64,000 bases of DNA. It comes from UBA11606 sp049437325. GTDB taxonomy: Bacteria > Actinomycetota > Acidimicrobiia > Acidimicrobiales > Aldehydirespiratoraceae. The translations under genes were made by a program, and so were the position numbers. The stretch spans positions 1-64,000 of the forward strand of contig JBMTIM010000010.1 of the NCBI GenBank assembly GCA_049437325.1, written 5' to 3'. This document shows positions 26,006-34,354 of the stretch, in pieces. The notes beneath the pieces were generated by a model that worked only from the letters and a program-made list of their open reading frames with translations, searched no databases and was not told the origin of the DNA. Within the stretch, counting starts at the first letter, position 1, and every line of letters starts with the position of its first letter.

Positions 26006-27427
26006 CTACTCCTCGGCGGGGGGCGACGTGGTCGTCGTCGTGGTTGGTGGCGTTGTCGTCGTGGTCGAAGGCGGCACCGTCGTCGTGGTCGAAGGCGGCA
26101 CCGTCGTCGTGGTCGAAGGCGGCACCGTCGTCGTGGTCGAGGATGAAGGCGGCGGATCGGGCGACGTCGGGTACTGGAACACTCCCACATGCACGTGGTC
26201 GTGGTGGACCTCGTTGGTGAACGTGTGCGCGACCGCATCCGGAAAGCGCCACGGGCTGCCGAACTCTCGAATGTCGTAGCGCGACACGATCCACTCCGAG
26301 AGTGCATAAAGATCCGAGGACCTGTCGTGTGAATCGATGACCAGCTTCGACTCGAAGCTGTAGATGTCGACCGCTCGGCCGGCGGAATGGTTGCTCACTC
26401 GGTCGGTGCCGAAGACGTGGTACGCGTGGCCGGTCTGGAACACGACCACCGAATACGACATCCGGTCGGCGATGTCGAGCATCAGTTCCAGCAACTGACG
26501 GTCGATCTTGCCCTCGTAGACGTCCCAGACCGCAGTGTCGGGCAGGTCGATCCGTTCGTGATCGACGACCGCAGCAGCAATCGGATCGAGATCGATTGGC
26601 CGGTCGATCGGCCGACCACCCACCGAAGCGATGGTCTCGAGGGTCCATCCACCGGCCGCGGATCCGGCAAGGCGAATCTCCATCGTTCGGGTTTCGACCC
26701 GTTCCGGTGAACCGCTGTTCTCCCGTCCGATTTCCTGACGAATCACGACGATGATCGAGATCCGGTTGTCGAGCCACCCGCCCAGTTGGGCGTACTCGAC
26801 CGTCCCACGCGACCACATTCCCGGGTGATGCACGCTCTGGACCTCGAGAACCATGGCATCGACGAACTCCGGACCAACGGGATCGACACTGCCGAGGACG
26901 TCGTCGAGCGTCGAGGTGGATTCGTAGTTGGTGATGCGGTGCGCCACAAGGGCGCCGAGGTACTTGGCTTCGGGTTGGACCTCGTTGACCGTTGGTTCGA
27001 ACGGATCGGAGACGGCCGGTGCGAACGGATCGCGGACCTCTTGATCCGCCTCACGCTCCTCCTCAGTGCTGTCGACCCCACTCGTCTCGAGGGCCGTCGT
27101 CGTGGTGATCTGCTCAGACGGAGCAGTCGAGTCGGACTCCTCGGCAACGAGACGCCCATCATCGGCGACAGCAGCGCTGGGGTCGTCGCCACCGCTCCTC
27201 ACAACGACGAGTGCGAACAGCACGACCACGTTCAACACACCCACGCCGACCACGAGCTGTTGGAGAAGCAGTTGGGCAGAGCGCCAGTGCGGTCCACCGA
27301 CGAGCGATCCCAGCCCACTGCCGGGCATCGGCGGTGACAACTCGGTCGACTCCACGGCATCTCCAACCACCGGACCGGTGTCTCCGCCGACACTCACGGG
27401 CGCTACAGGATCGTCAGGCCGCGTCAC
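26006..27427 (-). CDS. Membrane-anchored M15/LAS-type peptidase-like protein with Thr/Pro tail
   Basis: A 473-residue protein with a cytosolic N-terminus, one membrane helix at about 48-76 (LLLQQLVVGVGVLNVVVLFA), an acidic Thr/Ser-rich linker and an extracytoplasmic domain. The LAS zinc signature appears as SNHSAGRAVDIY (about 345, S-x-H-x2-G-x-A-x-D) and HHDHVHVGV (about 408, H-x-H), as in D-Ala-D-Ala carboxypeptidases and endolysins acting on peptidoglycan stems. The C-terminus is a low-complexity stalk of PPSTTTTV repeats, like mucin-type or wall-spanning tails. It overlaps the acyltransferase gene by 14 bases, suggesting a joint cell-envelope role. Confidence 0.75.
   Translation of the reverse strand: MTRPDDPVAPVSVGGDTGPVVGDAVESTELSPPMPGSGLGSLVGGPHWRSAQLLLQQLVVGVGVLNVVVLFALVVVRSGGDDPSAAVADDGRLVAEESDSTAPSEQITTTTALETSGVDSTEEEREADQEVRDPFAPAVSDPFEPTVNEVQPEAKYLGALVAHRITNYESTSTLDDVLGSVDPVGPEFVDAMVLEVQSVHHPGMWSRGTVEYAQLGGWLDNRISIIVVIRQEIGRENSGSPERVETRTMEIRLAGSAAGGWTLETIASVGGRPIDRPIDLDPIAAAVVDHERIDLPDTAVWDVYEGKIDRQLLELMLDIADRMSYSVVVFQTGHAYHVFGTDRVSNHSAGRAVDIYSFESKLVIDSHDRSSDLYALSEWIVSRYDIREFGSPWRFPDAVAHTFTNEVHHDHVHVGVFQYPTSPDPPPSSSTTTTVPPSTTTTVPPSTTTTVPPSTTTTTPPTTTTTTSPPAEE
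26055..26126. repeat. Three tandem 24-bp repeats coding for PPSTTTTV
   Basis: The unit GTCGTCGTGGTCGAAGGC plus GGCACC repeats three times almost perfectly with a decayed fourth copy to about 26140. It encodes on the minus strand the Thr/Pro stalk of the peptidase-like protein. Slippage in this tract would change stalk length in steps of eight residues. Confidence 0.85.
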
Positions 27428-28388
27428 CGGGTGACTCCGAGAGTAGGTGATCAGACGCCGCTATCGATGGGGCCGTCCGGTTGGCCTCCCACGCAGCAAT
27501 CGGTCGTTCGACAAGGTGCCACGACGCCAGGGCTGCCGTAATCGTGAAGATCGCAGCGCTCCACAGCGGAATGTCCGAACGGACGAACACGTAGTGCCAC
27601 AGGAAGATCCCGAACGAGATCTCAGCGACCTTGAGCAAGACGCGGTTCTCCAGCCAGGTTGGCGCTCGTCGGGCGTACTCGACAGCAACCGCCGACAGCC
27701 CAACGGCCAGGAACCCACCCCACAAGATCAGGCTCCCCGTATTGCCGAAGACGGGAAGCAACATCAGCGCGAACAGTAACGGGATCGACCACCGAGCGAG
27801 CGGAATCCTCCGCAGATCGGTGACAGCCAACAAACAACCGACCAACAGCGCCGCCGCATTCGTGTCGGTGGCGTTGTACACCCATCCCGGTGACATGATC
27901 TCGATCGCGATCACCCGCCAGACGAGGGCAGCGACGGTAAGACCACCGATGACATGCACACGCCGATGTGCCGGAATGATCTTCATCACCAGCGGCCACA
28001 CCACGTAGAAGTGGAAGATCACCGCCACGAACCATGTGTGGGTCAGGCGGCCGAGCGTGACCCCCTCGGTACGGGCGTAGTTCGCGTAGAAGCCGATGGC
28101 CGGTTGCACCTGGACCCAGGCCGTACCGACGGCCAGCAGCGCCACGCACACCACGGCCAGGGCAGGCACCAAACGCACGAGCCGCTTTCGGTAGAAGCCC
28201 AGGAGATCGAGGCCACCGTTCCGGTCGATCTCCGCACAAATCGAGGCGGTGATCACGAAACCCGACAGCACGAAAAACAGCTGAACCCCCCAATGTCCGG
28301 CAGGAACGAGCTGATTGTCGACGTGATAGGCAACAACCATCGCGATTGCGATCGTGCGCAGCCCATCGAGAGCGGCAATACGTCCCAT
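27414..28388 (-). CDS. Acyltransferase 3-family membrane protein (OafA/YrhL-like)
   Basis: A 324-residue polytopic protein with about ten hydrophobic helices. It begins IAALDGLRTIAIAMVVAYHV, the acyltransferase-3 signature with the catalytic His (R/D-G-L-R-x-I-A-x5-Y-H), followed by GVQLFFVLSGFVI and FYRKRLVRLVPAL. The family O-acetylates or O-acylates surface glycans, peptidoglycan or lipids from the cytoplasmic side. Being somewhat shorter than usual (about 370), it lacks a C-terminal SGNH domain. It overlaps the downstream peptidase-like gene by 14 bases and lies 162 bases after the sulfatase gene, in whose gap I see nothing definite. Confidence 0.88.
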   Translation of the reverse strand: MGRIAALDGLRTIAIAMVVAYHVDNQLVPAGHWGVQLFFVLSGFVITASICAEIDRNGGLDLLGFYRKRLVRLVPALAVVCVALLAVGTAWVQVQPAIGFYANYARTEGVTLGRLTHTWFVAVIFHFYVVWPLVMKIIPAHRRVHVIGGLTVAALVWRVIAIEIMSPGWVYNATDTNAAALLVGCLLAVTDLRRIPLARWSIPLLFALMLLPVFGNTGSLILWGGFLAVGLSAVAVEYARRAPTWLENRVLLKVAEISFGIFLWHYVFVRSDIPLWSAAIFTITAALASWHLVERPIAAWEANRTAPSIAASDHLLSESPGDAA

Positions 28389-28550
28389 CTTCGTGCTCCT
28401 CGTACCGACGCAACGATCATCGCAGTTCGACGGCCGATAGCGCAGGCACCCGCCCGCGAATTCGCTCGCTGTCGGCGCACGAGTCCGTCCTCAGGGCCGG
28501 GGTCGGATCCGTGCAGAACTACGCCAGCTCGCCGACGGGCACTCCGGTCC

Positions 28551-30827
28551 TCACTGCTGGGCCCACTCGCGCTTGGCCATGGCGTCGTCGGCCTCGGGGT
28601 CTCGGCCTCCGGGAAGCTGGACGGTGACGTCGTGCAAGGTTCCGGAGAAGGCGAACGGGGCGTGGTACCGGCCCGAGACGGATGAGCCATGATCGTTGCC
28701 GATGCTCACACCGGTCGACGTGAACGACACGAGGTACTGCGGGATCTCGGCCCGACCGCAGGGTTCACCATTGATCGAGACTTCCAGCCAGCCACTTCGA
28801 CCGTCACGCTCCAAGTGGACACCCAGCACGCAGTCCCCGCCGGGAACCTCTGCGCTCGACTCCACCACGGTGTGTTCGCCGAACGCGTTGTAGTCGGCCA
28901 CAAGCCGTCGGTTCTGCACGAACAGCGAGAAGCCACAGGTTGCGTTGCCGGTGGCGATGAGCACGCCTTCGTCGGTGGCTGCAGCGGACGTTCGCGCCGT
29001 CACATCGACCTGGGAGTCGGTCAACGACGCGGCGGTGCGGGTTGGGATGGGGGTCATCGGTGGGCGATAGGTGTAGCGCCGCGTCGGTCGGTGGATCTCG
29101 TGATCACCGATCCGCGGGATGAACAGTTCGAGCCGTCGCTCGTCGAGCGGCAGCACGTTGTGCGCCACCGCCTCCTCCCACCACAGTTCGATCAACCGAG
29201 CGAGTCGCTCGGGTTCAGCTTCGGCGAGGTCGTTGCATTCGGACGGATCAGCGGAAAGGTCGAACAGTTCCCAGCGGTCGTCGTCAAACGCGGTACCGGG
29301 CTTGTGACGGGTGACCGCTTTCCACCAGACGCCGTCGAGTTCGGTGACCAGCGCCCGGTTTCCACCGAACTCGAAGTACTGCCTCGTGTTGGTCGCAGGC
29401 GAGTGGGCGTCGACGAGCACCGAGGCGAACGAGTGACCGCTCACCGGCAGCTGTTCAACACCCCGGTAGGTGTCCGGCGGGGTGATCCCCAGGAGTTCGT
29501 AGATCGTCGGCACGATGTCGGACACGTACGCAAACTGGTCGCGCTTGGTGCCAGCATGGTCGTCACCGAGACCTGTCGGCCAATGCACGATCATCGGCAC
29601 GTGGACCCCGCCCTCATGGGTCAGCGTCTTGTACCAGCGGAACGGCGAGTTGCCGCACTGGGCCCACCCCCACGGGTAGTTGGTGTGGCTACCGGGGCGA
29701 CCGATGTCGTCGATGCGCTCGATCGCTTCTTCGGCGGGCTGGTGCAGCCCGTTGAAGTGGCGGAACTCGTGCCAGGTCCCGGCGGCACCGCCCTCCTGTG
29801 AGGCGCCGTTGTCGGTGAGCAGAACGAGGATCGTGTTGTCGAGCTCGTCCATGTCGCGCAGCCCGTCGACGAACCGGCCGATCTGGTCGTCGGTGTGGTC
29901 GAGAAAGGCAGCGAACGCCTCCTGCAGTCGTGCGGCGAATCGCTGCTGTGCCTCGGAGAGGTCCTCCCATGCCTCCACGCCGGGGTTGCGGGGCGCAAGC
30001 ATGGTGTCTGGGTCGATCACGCCGAGTTCGATCTGGCGGTCGAACCACTGCTTGCGGACGACGTCCCAGCCGGCGTCGTAGCGGCCCCGGTACTTCTCGA
30101 GGTACTCGTCGGGCGCCTGATGGGGTGCATGCGTTGCCCCGAACGGCAGGTACGCGAAGAACGGACGATCCGGGCGCAGACCCTTGTTGTCGTTGATCAT
30201 CAACAACAGCTGATCGACCAAGTCTTCAGACAGGTGGTACCCCTCCTCCGGAGTCGCCGGCGGATCGATGTGGGTGTTGTCGCGAACCAATTCTGGATGA
30301 AACTGATCGGTCTCGCCCGGGAGGAAGCCGTAGAAACGTTCGAACCCGCGAGCCAGTGGCCACTGATCGAACGGGCCAGCAGCGGAGACATGGGTCCCAG
30401 GAGCCAGGTGCCACTTCCCGGCGCACAACGTGGCGTAGCCCTCATCACGCAGGACCTCGGCCACCGTGGCGGCAGCATTCGAGACGTGCCCGAGCGCATT
30501 CGGGAAGCCGGTGACCCACCCGGCCAGACCCCGCATACCGACCTCGTGCTGGGAGCGCCCGGTGAGCAGCGCCGCTCGTGTCGGTGAGCACACCGGCGTG
30601 ACGTGGAAGTTGGTGAACTGCACGCCACCGGCCGCGAGCGCGTCGATGTTCGGCGTGTCGATGTCGGACCCGTAGCAGCCGAACTGGGCGAAGCCGGTGT
30701 CGTCCAACAGGATGAACACCACGTTCGGCGACCCCTGCTCAGGGTGGGGCGACTCCTCGAAATGGGGTTCGGAGTCCGCGAGTGTCCGGCCGATCGTTCC
30801 CTCGAAGCCGTCGGTGGGCGAAGCCAT
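28551..30827 (-). CDS. Formylglycine-dependent arylsulfatase with C-terminal beta-sandwich (second copy)
   Basis: A 758-residue type I sulfatase closely similar along its whole length to the protein at 3870: the same N-terminal GTIGRTLADS start, metal site LLDDTGFAQFG, catalytic CSPTRAALLTGRSQ (Cys80), GKWHL, DNGASQEGG and the C-terminal jelly-roll-like domain after residue 600. It differs enough to suggest another substrate of the same kind. Its genomic context also mirrors the first copy: an MBL hydrolase remnant sits directly upstream (30841). No own promoter is evident; the region in front is shared with the divergent alkylsulfatase operon. Confidence 0.92.
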   Translation of the reverse strand: MASPTDGFEGTIGRTLADSEPHFEESPHPEQGSPNVVFILLDDTGFAQFGCYGSDIDTPNIDALAAGGVQFTNFHVTPVCSPTRAALLTGRSQHEVGMRGLAGWVTGFPNALGHVSNAAATVAEVLRDEGYATLCAGKWHLAPGTHVSAAGPFDQWPLARGFERFYGFLPGETDQFHPELVRDNTHIDPPATPEEGYHLSEDLVDQLLLMINDNKGLRPDRPFFAYLPFGATHAPHQAPDEYLEKYRGRYDAGWDVVRKQWFDRQIELGVIDPDTMLAPRNPGVEAWEDLSEAQQRFAARLQEAFAAFLDHTDDQIGRFVDGLRDMDELDNTILVLLTDNGASQEGGAAGTWHEFRHFNGLHQPAEEAIERIDDIGRPGSHTNYPWGWAQCGNSPFRWYKTLTHEGGVHVPMIVHWPTGLGDDHAGTKRDQFAYVSDIVPTIYELLGITPPDTYRGVEQLPVSGHSFASVLVDAHSPATNTRQYFEFGGNRALVTELDGVWWKAVTRHKPGTAFDDDRWELFDLSADPSECNDLAEAEPERLARLIELWWEEAVAHNVLPLDERRLELFIPRIGDHEIHRPTRRYTYRPPMTPIPTRTAASLTDSQVDVTARTSAAATDEGVLIATGNATCGFSLFVQNRRLVADYNAFGEHTVVESSAEVPGGDCVLGVHLERDGRSGWLEVSINGEPCGRAEIPQYLVSFTSTGVSIGNDHGSSVSGRYHAPFAFSGTLHDVTVQLPGGRDPEADDAMAKREWAQQ

Positions 30828-30840
30828 TGCTTGTGTCTCC

Positions 30841-30963
30841 TCAGACCGTGATGGTGGTCAGCTCGTCACCGACGATGATCTCATCGCCGACCTGCGCGGT
30901 CGTCCGTGCGACCCACGCTGAATACTGCTGGGGTTGGGGATGTCCCTGAGGAACTCGTTCCGC
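30841..30963 (-). pseudogene. Truncated C-terminal remnant of an MBL-fold hydrolase gene
   Basis: The minus-strand frame ending in TGA at 30841-30843 encodes about 40 residues ending QPQQYSAWVAR...GDELTTITV, which align with the C-terminus of the MBL hydrolase at 6170 (QPADYPDWIAR...GDDLTTVTI). Upstream of it the frame closes at 30964 and no start or MBL motif exists. As in the first copy, it directly precedes the large sulfatase gene (13 bases here, 35 there). So the ancestral MBL-sulfatase pair was duplicated and this copy lost at least 230 residues. It is not expected to be translated usefully. Confidence 0.85.
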
Positions 30964-30983
30964 TCAAGGTCACGTCCATCCGT

Positions 30984-31012
30984 TTGACCCTAGCAGTGTA
31001 TTTTCATACAAT
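30984..31012 (+). promoter_or_regulatory. Predicted promoter of the alkylsulfatase-like/sulfatase/TetR operon
   Basis: TTGACC (30984-30989), a 17-base spacer and TACAAT (31007-31012) give five of six matches to consensus at each element. The transcript would start near 31019, four bases before ATG 31023, so the message is almost leaderless. Confidence 0.7.
30997..31010. promoter_or_regulatory. Operator-like palindrome between -35 and -10
   Basis: TGTATTTTCATACA is a perfect inverted repeat (TGTAT-N4-ATACA) covering the spacer and part of the -10. Binding here would block RNA polymerase. The TetR encoded at the end of this operon (33696) is the natural candidate. Confidence 0.65.
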
Positions 31013-31022
31013 GCGAAATTAT

Positions 31023-32276
31023 ATGACGAGTGAAACGCCGGCCCCTGCGGCCCGGCCACGGAGACCGCCGATGAGCGTCCCGGTGACCGACGGTGTCTGG
31101 ATGCTCGCTGCACAGGGCAACGCCTTCGCAGTCGAAACCGTCGAAGGCGTCGTGCTCGTCGACACCGGACGGGGCGGGAACATGACCGAGAGGATGATTG
31201 CCGAGCTGCGGCGGCTCACCGATGCGCCCGTCTGGGCCATTTGCTATTCCCACGGCCATGTCGGCTACAACGTCGGCGTTCCCCAGTGGCTCGAACACAA
31301 CGCGCAGCGCGGTGATGCGCCGCCTCGGGTCATCGCCCATCGCAACCTTCCGGTCCGGTATGCCCGCTACCGCGAGACCGAGGGCTACCAAGCGATCCTC
31401 AACGAGATGCAGTTCCCGGGAATTGGCGCCCTGTTCGACCCGCTCAAGATCGATCCCACCGAGACCTTCGACGACCATCTTGTCCTCTCCGAGTCGCCCC
31501 GAGTCGAACTGCTGTGGACTCCGTCGGAGACCGACGACGCGATCTCGATGTGGCTTCCGGAAAGCCGAACGCTGTACACCGGCCCGGCGGTACCCGCCGA
31601 CTTCATCCCGAACGTCGGCACCCCGCAGCGGTCCCTGCGTCTCACCAGCCGCTGGGCCGACACACTCGACCGACTGATCGGGTTGCGTCCCGAGATCCTC
31701 GTCATCGAGTTCGGTCCATTCGTGACCGGCGAGGACCTCATCCACGAACGGCTGACCACCACCGTCGACGCCCTTCGCTGGCTACGGCGTGAGGTCGTCG
31801 AGCGACTCAACCGCGGCCTGAGCGAGCGCGACATCCTCGCCGATCTCGACTACCCCGACGAGGTGTTCGGCTACCCGTGGCTGACCTGGGCCTACGGCAG
31901 CCCCGAATACATCGTGCGCGACATCGTCCGCGAGGAGAGCGGATGGTGGGATCGCAACCCGACGACTCTGCATCCATCGCCCCCAGCCGATGTCGCCCGA
32001 GCGACGTTCGATGCCATTGCCGATCCCGACGCCGTGATTGCGCAAGCAGAGGCCCTGGCCGCCGAAGGTAACCCGCAACTGGCCATGCACGTGATCGACC
32101 TCGTTGCGCTGGGTCCCGACGACGAACCGGCGGTGACCCGAGCCCGCTCGATCAAGGCCGACTTGTGCCGGGCCCGGTCGAAACAGATCGACCCTCTCCC
32201 AAGCAAGGGCCTCTACAAATCGAGCGGCATCCGGCTCAAGCAGGGAATCGTGTCGTGGGAGGGCGTGGTCGAATGA
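31023..32276 (+). CDS. Alkylsulfatase-like MBL-fold protein with altered metal site
   Basis: A 417-residue protein. The N-terminal two thirds resemble the MBL domain of SdsA1/YjcS-type alkyl sulfatases (GVVLVDTGRG, then CYSHGHVGYNVG). The C-terminal part resembles the alkylsulfatase dimerisation domain (YGSPEYIVRDIVREESGWWD followed by RNPTTLHPSP). The usual zinc motif H-x-H-x-D-H reads H-G-H-V-G-Y here, so the Asp and third His are missing and a classical binuclear zinc site is doubtful. Start ATG 31023 is set by the promoter, though ATG 31011 is in frame. The stop overlaps the next sulfatase start (ATGA). It may have lost hydrolysis or use a different mechanism. Confidence 0.75.
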   Translation: MTSETPAPAARPRRPPMSVPVTDGVWMLAAQGNAFAVETVEGVVLVDTGRGGNMTERMIAELRRLTDAPVWAICYSHGHVGYNVGVPQWLEHNAQRGDAPPRVIAHRNLPVRYARYRETEGYQAILNEMQFPGIGALFDPLKIDPTETFDDHLVLSESPRVELLWTPSETDDAISMWLPESRTLYTGPAVPADFIPNVGTPQRSLRLTSRWADTLDRLIGLRPEILVIEFGPFVTGEDLIHERLTTTVDALRWLRREVVERLNRGLSERDILADLDYPDEVFGYPWLTWAYGSPEYIVRDIVREESGWWDRNPTTLHPSPPADVARATFDAIADPDAVIAQAEALAAEGNPQLAMHVIDLVALGPDDEPAVTRARSIKADLCRARSKQIDPLPSKGLYKSSGIRLKQGIVSWEGVVE

Positions 32277-33709
32277 CGAACCAGAAGCCGAACCTGCTGC
32301 TGCTGTATGCCGATCAGCACCGCGCCGACGTGATGGGTTGCGCCGGTAACGACGTCGTTGTCACGCCGCATCTCGATCGCCTTGCGGCCGAAGGGGTGCG
32401 GTTCGACCAGGCATGGACCGAGAGCCCCATCTGCCAGCCGGCACGCGCCTCGCTGTTGACCGGTCGGTTCCCGAGCGAACACGGGGTGCTCGGGAACTTT
32501 GCCGGCGACTGCCGGCCAGACTGGGACATCTTCCCCCGCCGGCTTCAGCAGGCTGGCTACACGACGGCATCGATCGGCAAGACCCATTTCGACTCATGGC
32601 CGATGGGCGCCGAACCCGGTACGCCGCCACCGACCGAAGAATGGATCAGCAGCTTCGGCTTCGATCATGTGGTGGAGGAGTTCGACAGATATGTGCACCT
32701 CTTCGACATCGACACGCCGTACATGACGTTCCTGCGCGAACACGGCGCACTCGAGCCGTACCAGGACGTGATCCGTGACAACTTCCGGGGCGGCGACAAG
32801 CACTGGAACGGTGTCACCTCTCCACTCCCCCAGGAGCTCGATCTCACCAGCTTCCTGGCCGACGAAGCGGAGCGCTGGCTCGCGGCGCGGCCGGCCGATC
32901 AGCCGTGGTTCCTCCAACTCTCGTTCGTGCAACCGCACGTGCCCCTGATCGGCGATCCGATCTGGGCCGACCACTACGCCGACGCGATGATCGAGCGCAC
33001 CGCTCGGGCCGAACCGGTCATGAGCACCGAGGCGTGGGGAACGCACCTGTCCTTCTGCCGCAGGCACTCGCACAGCGAGCTCTTGACCGACGACTTCGTG
33101 TTGGCCGGGGCCCGCCAGTACTACGCCATGGTGTCGCTCATCGATCAACGTATCGGTGCCATCCTCGCCCAGCTCGACGCCCAGGGTCAGCTCGACAACA
33201 CGTGGGTCGTGTACTGCGCCGACCATGGCGAGATGCTCGGCGATCACGGCTTGATGGCGAAGATGAACTTCTACCGCTCCTCGGTTCGGGTCCCGCTGAT
33301 CGTGCGACCGCCCGGGGGAGCCGGCACCCGCAGCGGGCATGTCGTGTCGGCACCGGTCCAGGCCTTCGATGTCGCCGCAACCCTGCTCGAGGCGGGTGAC
33401 GCCGACCCACTCGACAGGGCTCCGGCCCGGTCACTGTTGCCCTTCGTAACCGGCGATGGTGATGCCGACCGCATCCACGCAATCAGCATGATCCGCATGC
33501 GTCCCGGCACCCCGACCTGGCACGCCATCACCGACGGGCACTGGCGCGCCACCTTCAACGCCGATACCGGCGAGCCGAGCGAGTTGTTCGACCTCACCAC
33601 CGATCCGGACGAAGCAACCAACCTGGTTCAAGATCGAAATGACGGCGAAACCTTGGCAACGCTGGATGCAGTGCTCACAGCCACCCTCGGCGGTCATGCA
33701 GACCTCTGA
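32273..33709 (+). CDS. Type I sulfatase (choline-sulfatase-like length)
   Basis: A 478-residue sulfatase. Metal-site strand LLLLYADQHRADVMGCAGN, catalytic CQPARASLLTGRFPSEHGV with Cys54 (C-x-P-x-R), GKTHFDSWP, and a second metal segment CADHGEMLGDHGLMAKMNFY. The layout and DQHRAD start resemble choline sulfatase and related S1 enzymes rather than the long arylsulfatases elsewhere in the window. It is probably cytosolic (no signal peptide). ATG 32273 overlaps the upstream stop by four bases; its own stop lies 14 bases inside the TetR gene. Expected to release sulfate from an alkyl sulfate taken in by the cell. Confidence 0.9.
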   Translation: MTNQKPNLLLLYADQHRADVMGCAGNDVVVTPHLDRLAAEGVRFDQAWTESPICQPARASLLTGRFPSEHGVLGNFAGDCRPDWDIFPRRLQQAGYTTASIGKTHFDSWPMGAEPGTPPPTEEWISSFGFDHVVEEFDRYVHLFDIDTPYMTFLREHGALEPYQDVIRDNFRGGDKHWNGVTSPLPQELDLTSFLADEAERWLAARPADQPWFLQLSFVQPHVPLIGDPIWADHYADAMIERTARAEPVMSTEAWGTHLSFCRRHSHSELLTDDFVLAGARQYYAMVSLIDQRIGAILAQLDAQGQLDNTWVVYCADHGEMLGDHGLMAKMNFYRSSVRVPLIVRPPGGAGTRSGHVVSAPVQAFDVAATLLEAGDADPLDRAPARSLLPFVTGDGDADRIHAISMIRMRPGTPTWHAITDGHWRATFNADTGEPSELFDLTTDPDEATNLVQDRNDGETLATLDAVLTATLGGHADL

Positions 33710-34283
33710 GGACGGGCGGGTGGCGCGAGGCCAACGCACCCGAGAGGCCATCATCAGCGCACTGTTCGAGCTCTACCGCGAAGGGAACCTCACACCCACC
33801 ATCGAACAGATCGCAGAGCGGGTCGGCCGCACGACCCGTGCGATCTATCAGCACTTCCAGGACAAGGAAGCCTTAGCGGTGGCGATGGCCGAGCGACAGC
33901 TCGAAGCCCATGCCGAGCTGTACCGTGCCGCCCCGATCGAAGGTGATCTCGATCGACGCATCAGCGGCATCGTCGATCATCGATCGGTGCTCTTCGAGGC
34001 GGTCGCTCCCGCTCGCCGTTCGGCGCTCATCCAGCTTCACACCTCTCCGGAACTCCAACGACAACAAACAGGACTGGCTGCTCACTTCCGCAACCAGCTC
34101 GCCACGACATTCGAGCCCGAACTCTGCCTGCTCGAACCAGACGCAGCCACAGACATCCTCGACCTGCTCGACCTGCACACCAGCTGGGAGACGTGGGAAC
34201 GACTTCGCACCTGGCAACGCCTGCCCGTCGACCGGACTGAACGGCTTGTCACCATCCTCGTCACGAGCGCGGTCACACCCTGA
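33696..34283 (+). CDS. TetR-family transcriptional regulator
   Basis: A 195-residue regulator. The helix-turn-helix lies at about residues 15-60 (REAIISALFELYREGNLTP, then TIEQIAERVGRTTRAIYQHF with the F-x-D-K-E-A-L turn), followed by a helical effector domain. ATG 33696 lies within the end of the sulfatase gene (14-base overlap), so the regulator is made from the same transcript. The palindrome at 30997 in the operon promoter is its likely operator, giving autoregulation by a sulfated or desulfated ligand (inferred). Confidence 0.88.
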   Translation: MQTSEDGRVARGQRTREAIISALFELYREGNLTPTIEQIAERVGRTTRAIYQHFQDKEALAVAMAERQLEAHAELYRAAPIEGDLDRRISGIVDHRSVLFEAVAPARRSALIQLHTSPELQRQQTGLAAHFRNQLATTFEPELCLLEPDAATDILDLLDLHTSWETWERLRTWQRLPVDRTERLVTILVTSAVTP

Positions 34284-34354
34284 CTGCGCCCGGCCTGGGG
34301 GCAGCTAGCTCCATCCCGTCCGAACGTCGATGCTCATCGGCGATCATCTGCGTG

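Noticed and set aside
26055..26140. Possible CRISPR or regulatory repeat array
   Set aside because: The 24-bp repeats are directly adjacent without spacers, are a multiple of three and encode PPSTTTTV in frame, so they are a coding repeat.
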